Made by a program: the position numbers and the translations under genes. Source: Chloroflexota bacterium (GTDB taxonomy: Bacteria > Chloroflexota > Dehalococcoidia > UBA3495). Taken from it: a stretch of DNA of 16,494 bases. Positions 13,639 through 16,494 of the stretch are shown piece after piece. The DNA is taken from the NCBI GenBank assembly GCA_022576105.1, contig JACZRM010000014.1, positions 1 through 16,494 of the forward strand, in the 5' to 3' direction. The first letter of the stretch is position 1. Each line of letters starts with the position of its first letter. Below the pieces are notes generated by a model. That model was not told the origin of the DNA. It made no database searches and saw only the letters and a list, made by a program, of their open reading frames with translations.

Positions 13639-15546
13639 ATGAGCGGTATCGCAGGAATATATTGCGTGGACGGTGGCCCGGTAGCGGAAGGTGCGCTGAG
13701 GAAAATGACCGACGCCGTAGCCTACCGAGGCCCGGATGGGATCAACCATTGGGTACAGGGGTCGGTGGGTTTGGCCCACCTGCAGTTTTGCACTACGCCG
13801 GAAGCCCTTCGGGAACAGCAGCCGTTGGTTTCTGAGGGAAATATTGTCGTGGTTTGCGACGGTCGAGTCGACAACCGGGCTGAGTTGCTTCAGGAGCTGC
13901 AAATCCTGGCCCCGGTGACTTCGGAATCCACCGATGTGGACCTGGTGCTCAGCGCCTATCTTGCTTGGGGTGTCGACTGCGTCCAGCACCTCTTTGGAGA
14001 CTTTGCCTTCGCCGTATGGGACCAGGTGGAACAGCGGCTTTTTTGTGCTCGTGACCACCTGGGGATGCGCCCGTTTCACTATTACTTCGACGGTCGTCGC
14101 TTCATCTTTGGTTCAGAAATAATGTCATTGCTCCAGCATCCCGATGTTGCGGACGAACTGGACGAAGAGACGATGGCCCTCTATTTGCTGGGCAGAATCG
14201 GAGACAGCGAGAGGACCTTCTACCGAAACATCAAGCAAATACCCCCAGGCCACTCCCTCACGGTGACCGGTGAGGGTATTTCCAAGCAGCTGTACTGGGA
14301 ACTGAAAGCCGATCAGCCCATCGTGCTGGCCGCCGACGAAGACTACGTGGCGCGGTTTCATGAGCTATTTGATCAGGCGGTGCGGTGCCGGCTCAGGAGC
14401 ATTACTCCCGTTGCCGTGACCCTGAGCGGAGGCCTGGACTCCAGCTCAATAGCCTGTACCGCCGCCAAGATCTCTGAGACTGAGGGGACGCCTGAATATG
14501 GGCTGGAGGCATTTTCAGCGGTGTTTGAAGAATGCCCCACCGCCGACGAACGTCCTTTCATCCAAGCCGTGCATGATAAATATCAGATACGGCCGCATTC
14601 AATTATCTCCGACGGGTTCTTGGGGTTGAAACCGCTGGAAGGCAGCTACCCGCTGGCGGACCACCCGTTCCCAATTCCATACCAGGCCAGACATGAAGCT
14701 ATCTTGCGGCAAATAAAGTCTGAGAATATCCGGGTTGTACTGAGCGGCGAAGGCGGCGACGAAGTGATGTTTGGCCGGGTGTCGAGCTACTTTAAACACC
14801 GCCTGATGAACCGCCAGTGGCATCAGCTCTATACCGACTTCAAGATGGCAACTCCCGAGTGGCGCCGTCGCTTTTCCAAGCAACTGCTGTTGCATTCAGC
14901 GCCGGAATGGCTGCAGAAAATTTTCCGTCGCGGCCGACCCGCTGAACCGACAGTCGCTTCGATAATCAGCGATGAGTTCGCCGAAAAGGTCAACCTTGAC
15001 CATTTGGTGAACTCGGTGGGGACTGCAAAGAAATTTGATAGCCCCTATTACCAGGAACAATATGAACTGGTTGTGGAATTGGGGCGGTCGCTATTCCTTA
15101 GTTATTATTCGCGGTTGTCACTATTGAACCAGGTTGAAACCAGAGTTCCGTTCCTGGATGCCCGCCTGGTCGACTTTGTTTGTCGCGTCCCTCCGGAGCA
15201 GAAAGTGCGGCAGGTGTGGAGCAAAGCCCTGCTTCGTAGTGCGATGAAGGGAATACTTCCAGAAGTGGTGCGGCTGCGCCGGGACAAGGGCAATTTCAGT
15301 CCGCTCTTCCTGAAAGGTCTGCAAGACCAGGAAGCCAACCGCTTTCACCAGCTACTGGAAAATGGCAACCTGACCAGGCTGGGTTACATTGACCCTATGG
15401 AATTGAAGTCACTGTACGCCCAGGTAACCCCGGATAGAAAGTTCCCGGTATTGCCATTTATTGCATTTTTCTCCCTTGAATCCTGGTTGGAACAAACTTT
15501 TGAAGGCAGAGGCGGCGGCGTCCTACCTTATCAGACCCGCCAATAA
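13639..15546 (+). CDS. lasC: Asparagine-synthetase-like lasso cyclase (C protein)
   Basis: A 635-aa homologue of asparagine synthetase B starting at ATG 13639, nine bases after B2. The family activates a side-chain carboxylate with ATP and joins it to the core N-terminus. The N-terminal glutaminase-like domain keeps AYRGPDG and GRVDNRAEL, but the nucleophile Cys2 is replaced by Ser (MSGIAGI), so no ammonia from glutamine is expected. The synthetase domain has the pyrophosphate loop LSGGLDSSS with Ser263 and Asp267, a VLSGEGGDEVMFGR acidic loop, and ETRVPFLDARLVDFV. The length is normal and no catalytic loop is broken, so the enzyme appears functional. That is at odds with a precursor lacking the usual acceptor acid; see the precursor entry. 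The end lies 30 bp before the precursor start. Confidence 0.9.
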   Translation: MSGIAGIYCVDGGPVAEGALRKMTDAVAYRGPDGINHWVQGSVGLAHLQFCTTPEALREQQPLVSEGNIVVVCDGRVDNRAELLQELQILAPVTSESTDVDLVLSAYLAWGVDCVQHLFGDFAFAVWDQVEQRLFCARDHLGMRPFHYYFDGRRFIFGSEIMSLLQHPDVADELDEETMALYLLGRIGDSERTFYRNIKQIPPGHSLTVTGEGISKQLYWELKADQPIVLAADEDYVARFHELFDQAVRCRLRSITPVAVTLSGGLDSSSIACTAAKISETEGTPEYGLEAFSAVFEECPTADERPFIQAVHDKYQIRPHSIISDGFLGLKPLEGSYPLADHPFPIPYQARHEAILRQIKSENIRVVLSGEGGDEVMFGRVSSYFKHRLMNRQWHQLYTDFKMATPEWRRRFSKQLLLHSAPEWLQKIFRRGRPAEPTVASIISDEFAEKVNLDHLVNSVGTAKKFDSPYYQEQYELVVELGRSLFLSYYSRLSLLNQVETRVPFLDARLVDFVCRVPPEQKVRQVWSKALLRSAMKGILPEVVRLRRDKGNFSPLFLKGLQDQEANRFHQLLENGNLTRLGYIDPMELKSLYAQVTPDRKFPVLPFIAFFSLESWLEQTFEGRGGGVLPYQTRQ

Positions 15547-15560
15547 ACCCAAAATATTCT

Positions 15561-15568
15561 AAAGGGGG
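15561..15568 (+). promoter_or_regulatory. Ribosome binding site of the precursor gene
   Basis: AAAGGGGG ends eight bases before the ATG at 15577. It is one of the cleanest ribosome sites in the block, as expected for a precursor needed in excess over the enzymes. Confidence 0.65.
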
Positions 15569-15576
15569 TCAAGACC

Positions 15577-15759
15577 ATGTTCAAAAGCAAGCGGCTCTAC
15601 GAGTCGCCGCAATTGGTGACCTACGGTCATCTGGTTGCATTAACCAAAGGCACCAGCGGTACCTGTCCGCCTGGCCAGGTTATGGCCAAGCTGTACGGCG
15701 CTGGGGACGATTTGTCGAACCAGTTACAGACTAGTTCGACATTTTGTTACTCGCCATAA
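15577..15759 (+). CDS. lasA: Lasso-family RiPP precursor peptide (atypical core without macrolactam acceptor)
   Basis: A 60-aa precursor with a strong ribosome site. The leader (1-24) contains YESPQL and YGHLVALTK. Counting back from Lys24 as -1, Thr is -2, Gly17 is -8, Leu13 is -12, Pro11 is -14 and Tyr8 is -17. These are the positions known to guide RRE binding and B2 cleavage in lasso systems such as fusilassin. The core would be Gly25-Pro60, 36 residues. Core positions 7, 8 and 9 are Pro, Pro and Gly, so the Asp/Glu needed for a 7-9 residue ring is missing. The only acids are Asp20 and Asp21. Cys6 and Cys33 could form a disulfide. The tail ends Cys-Tyr-Ser-Pro, so the serine that a paeninodin-type kinase would modify is penultimate. 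Identity as a leader-guided RiPP is secure; the final structure is unknown. Confidence 0.85.
   Translation: MFKSKRLYESPQLVTYGHLVALTKGTSGTCPPGQVMAKLYGAGDDLSNQLQTSSTFCYSP
15649..15756 (+). other. Predicted core peptide region (36 residues)
   Basis: Codons from the Gly after the Thr-Lys cleavage pair to the last residue before TAA. The N-terminal part is GTSGTCPPGQ, the middle holds GAGDD (core 17-21), and the end is Ser/Thr-rich with FCYSP. No other Thr-x boundary nearby places an acidic residue at position 7, 8 or 9. Confidence 0.6.
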
Positions 15760-15781
15760 GCATCACTTAGGTTTCACTGCA

Positions 15782-15840
15782 CCGTGTGCCGGGGGTGAGT
15801 CTCTGCCTCTTATTAGGACGCCGCAACCCCCGGCACTCGG
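15782..15840 (+). promoter_or_regulatory. Long GC-rich hairpin between precursor and kinase genes
   Basis: GTGCCGGGGGT at 15786-15796 and ACCCCCGGCAC at 15826-15836 form a perfect 11-bp stem with a 29-nt loop. After a single T-T mismatch, CCG (15782-15784) and CGG (15838-15840) add three pairs. No T-run follows, so it is not a classical intrinsic terminator. Placed directly after the precursor stop, it probably protects the 3' end of the precursor message and lowers expression of the downstream kinase, a layout seen in other RiPP operons. Confidence 0.75.
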
Positions 15841-15878
15841 CGGCAAGACCAAGGTTTAGACATGTTGGTAAGAGTATT

Positions 15879-16494
15879 TTGAAATATAGAGCCTTCGGGC
15901 TGGTGATAAAAAGTGATTTCGCGCTGCCGGACCTGGATCCGCTGGATGACGACTCAATAGCATCGACTATTAACGTTAGTGCGGATTCGAATTCAACTCC
16001 CGGATCGATTGCAGGTTGGCAGTGGCAGAAGTCAGTGAGACTAATGCCCATGGCCGAACCCTGGCACCTGCTGGAAAAAAGCAGCCGGTACATGCTGCGC
16101 TACGGCGATCTATTGCATTTCAGCATCGGCCCTGATCCGACGGATATCGTTTACTGTGCCCCAGATTGGGTATCGGATCGATTTCTAGAAAGCAGCCTTT
16201 TGACGCTGGTAATTCCATTTGCCCTACATTTGATGAATCTGCCGGTATTTCACGCGGGCGCGGCGGAGGTAGAGTCGGAAGCCCTGGTGTTCATCGGGCA
16301 TAGCGGTCAGGGCAAGTCAACGCTATCCGCGGCCTTTGCCCGGGCGGGTTATCCCATGATCACCGACGATGTTCTACCCATCGGCCAAACCAACGGCCGC
16401 ATGTTGGCGATTCCCAGCTTGCCTTGGATCAGGCTGTGGCGGGAGCGCTTTGAGACCTTGTTCGTTGGTGATCGGGTCGCTGACGTATTTGAAG
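15879..16494 (+). CDS. HPr kinase-like peptide kinase of the lasso cluster (3' partial)
   Basis: The frame is open to the right edge; 205 residues are visible. TTG 15879 is chosen because it gives an N-terminus KYRAFGLVIKSDFALPDL that fits the family, and no ATG lies upstream in frame. The ribosome site is weak. The N-terminal region is followed by PVFHAGAAEV, the Walker A loop GHSGQGKS (140-147, Lys146), a Walker B-like MITDDVLPI, and SLPWIRLWRERF. These features match the HprK-like proteins beside lasso genes, the best known being the paeninodin kinase PadeK that phosphorylates a C-terminal serine. Here the expected target would be the penultimate Ser of the core. The remainder, and any transporter gene, lies beyond the window. 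Confidence 0.85.
   Translation, partial: MKYRAFGLVIKSDFALPDLDPLDDDSIASTINVSADSNSTPGSIAGWQWQKSVRLMPMAEPWHLLEKSSRYMLRYGDLLHFSIGPDPTDIVYCAPDWVSDRFLESSLLTLVIPFALHLMNLPVFHAGAAEVESEALVFIGHSGQGKSTLSAAFARAGYPMITDDVLPIGQTNGRMLAIPSLPWIRLWRERFETLFVGDRVADVFE

Noticed and set aside
15782..15845. Rho-independent terminator after the precursor gene
   Set aside because: The stem is strong but the loop is 29 nt and the 3' side (TCGGCGGCAAG) has no T-tract; an attenuating or stabilising hairpin fits better.

Overview
The window carries one strand of tightly packed bacterial genes, all on +, with many 1-, 4-, 14- and 17-nt overlaps, Shine-Dalgarno-led starts and several GTG or TTG starts. I see two linked blocks. 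The first, about 1-11501, is a cell-surface or secreted polysaccharide locus. The second, about 11501 to the right edge, is a lasso-peptide-type RiPP cluster. Both outer genes run off the window. The taxon cannot be fixed from this sequence. The split B1/B2 genes (fused in proteobacterial lasso clusters), the moderately GC-rich DNA and the intergenic repeat at 6892-6963 would suit an uncultured non-proteobacterial lineage such as Chloroflexota, but that is a guess.

Polysaccharide block. It contains a multi-pass polymerase-like membrane protein (partial), a membrane-anchored transglutaminase-like protein, a cytoplasmic polysaccharide-deacetylase-family protein and a canonical UDP-N-acetylhexosamine 6-dehydrogenase. 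These are followed by a GT4 glycosyltransferase, a small PglC-type phosphoglycosyl transferase, a left-handed beta-helix acyltransferase and a DegT-type sugar aminotransferase. An RmlD-like reductase, an NDP-sugar epimerase and a second, divergent nucleotide-sugar dehydrogenase complete it. Together they look like supply and assembly of an acidic, N-acylated amino-sugar glycan on a polyprenyl carrier. The pathway is incomplete here: no oxidase or dehydratase making the keto-sugar for the aminotransferase is present, nor any flippase or export gene.

Lasso-type block. It contains a nucleotidyltransferase (NTP_transf_5 type), PqqD-like B1 (RRE), B2 leader peptidase, Asn-synthetase-like C, a 60-aa precursor, a strong intercistronic hairpin and an HPr-kinase-like gene cut by the right edge. 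The set resembles lasso clusters whose peptide is phosphorylated by an HprK-like kinase (paeninodin type). The precursor leader matches the lasso consensus exactly (Tyr -17, Pro -14, Leu -12, Thr -2). However, the predicted 36-aa core, starting with Gly, has no Asp or Glu at positions 7, 8 or 9. Its only acidic residues are Asp20 and Asp21, and it has two Cys (6 and 33). A standard macrolactam ring therefore cannot form, and the product may be a new topology. This is the main discovery candidate.

The blocks are joined by a TAATG overlap between the divergent sugar dehydrogenase and the nucleotidyltransferase. They may share transcripts, and a nucleotide-sugar-dependent decoration of the peptide is conceivable but unproven. 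Two intergenic regions (6890-7011 and 10034-10106) share an ACCGGTCCGA motif, which forms a 15-bp tandem repeat at the second site.
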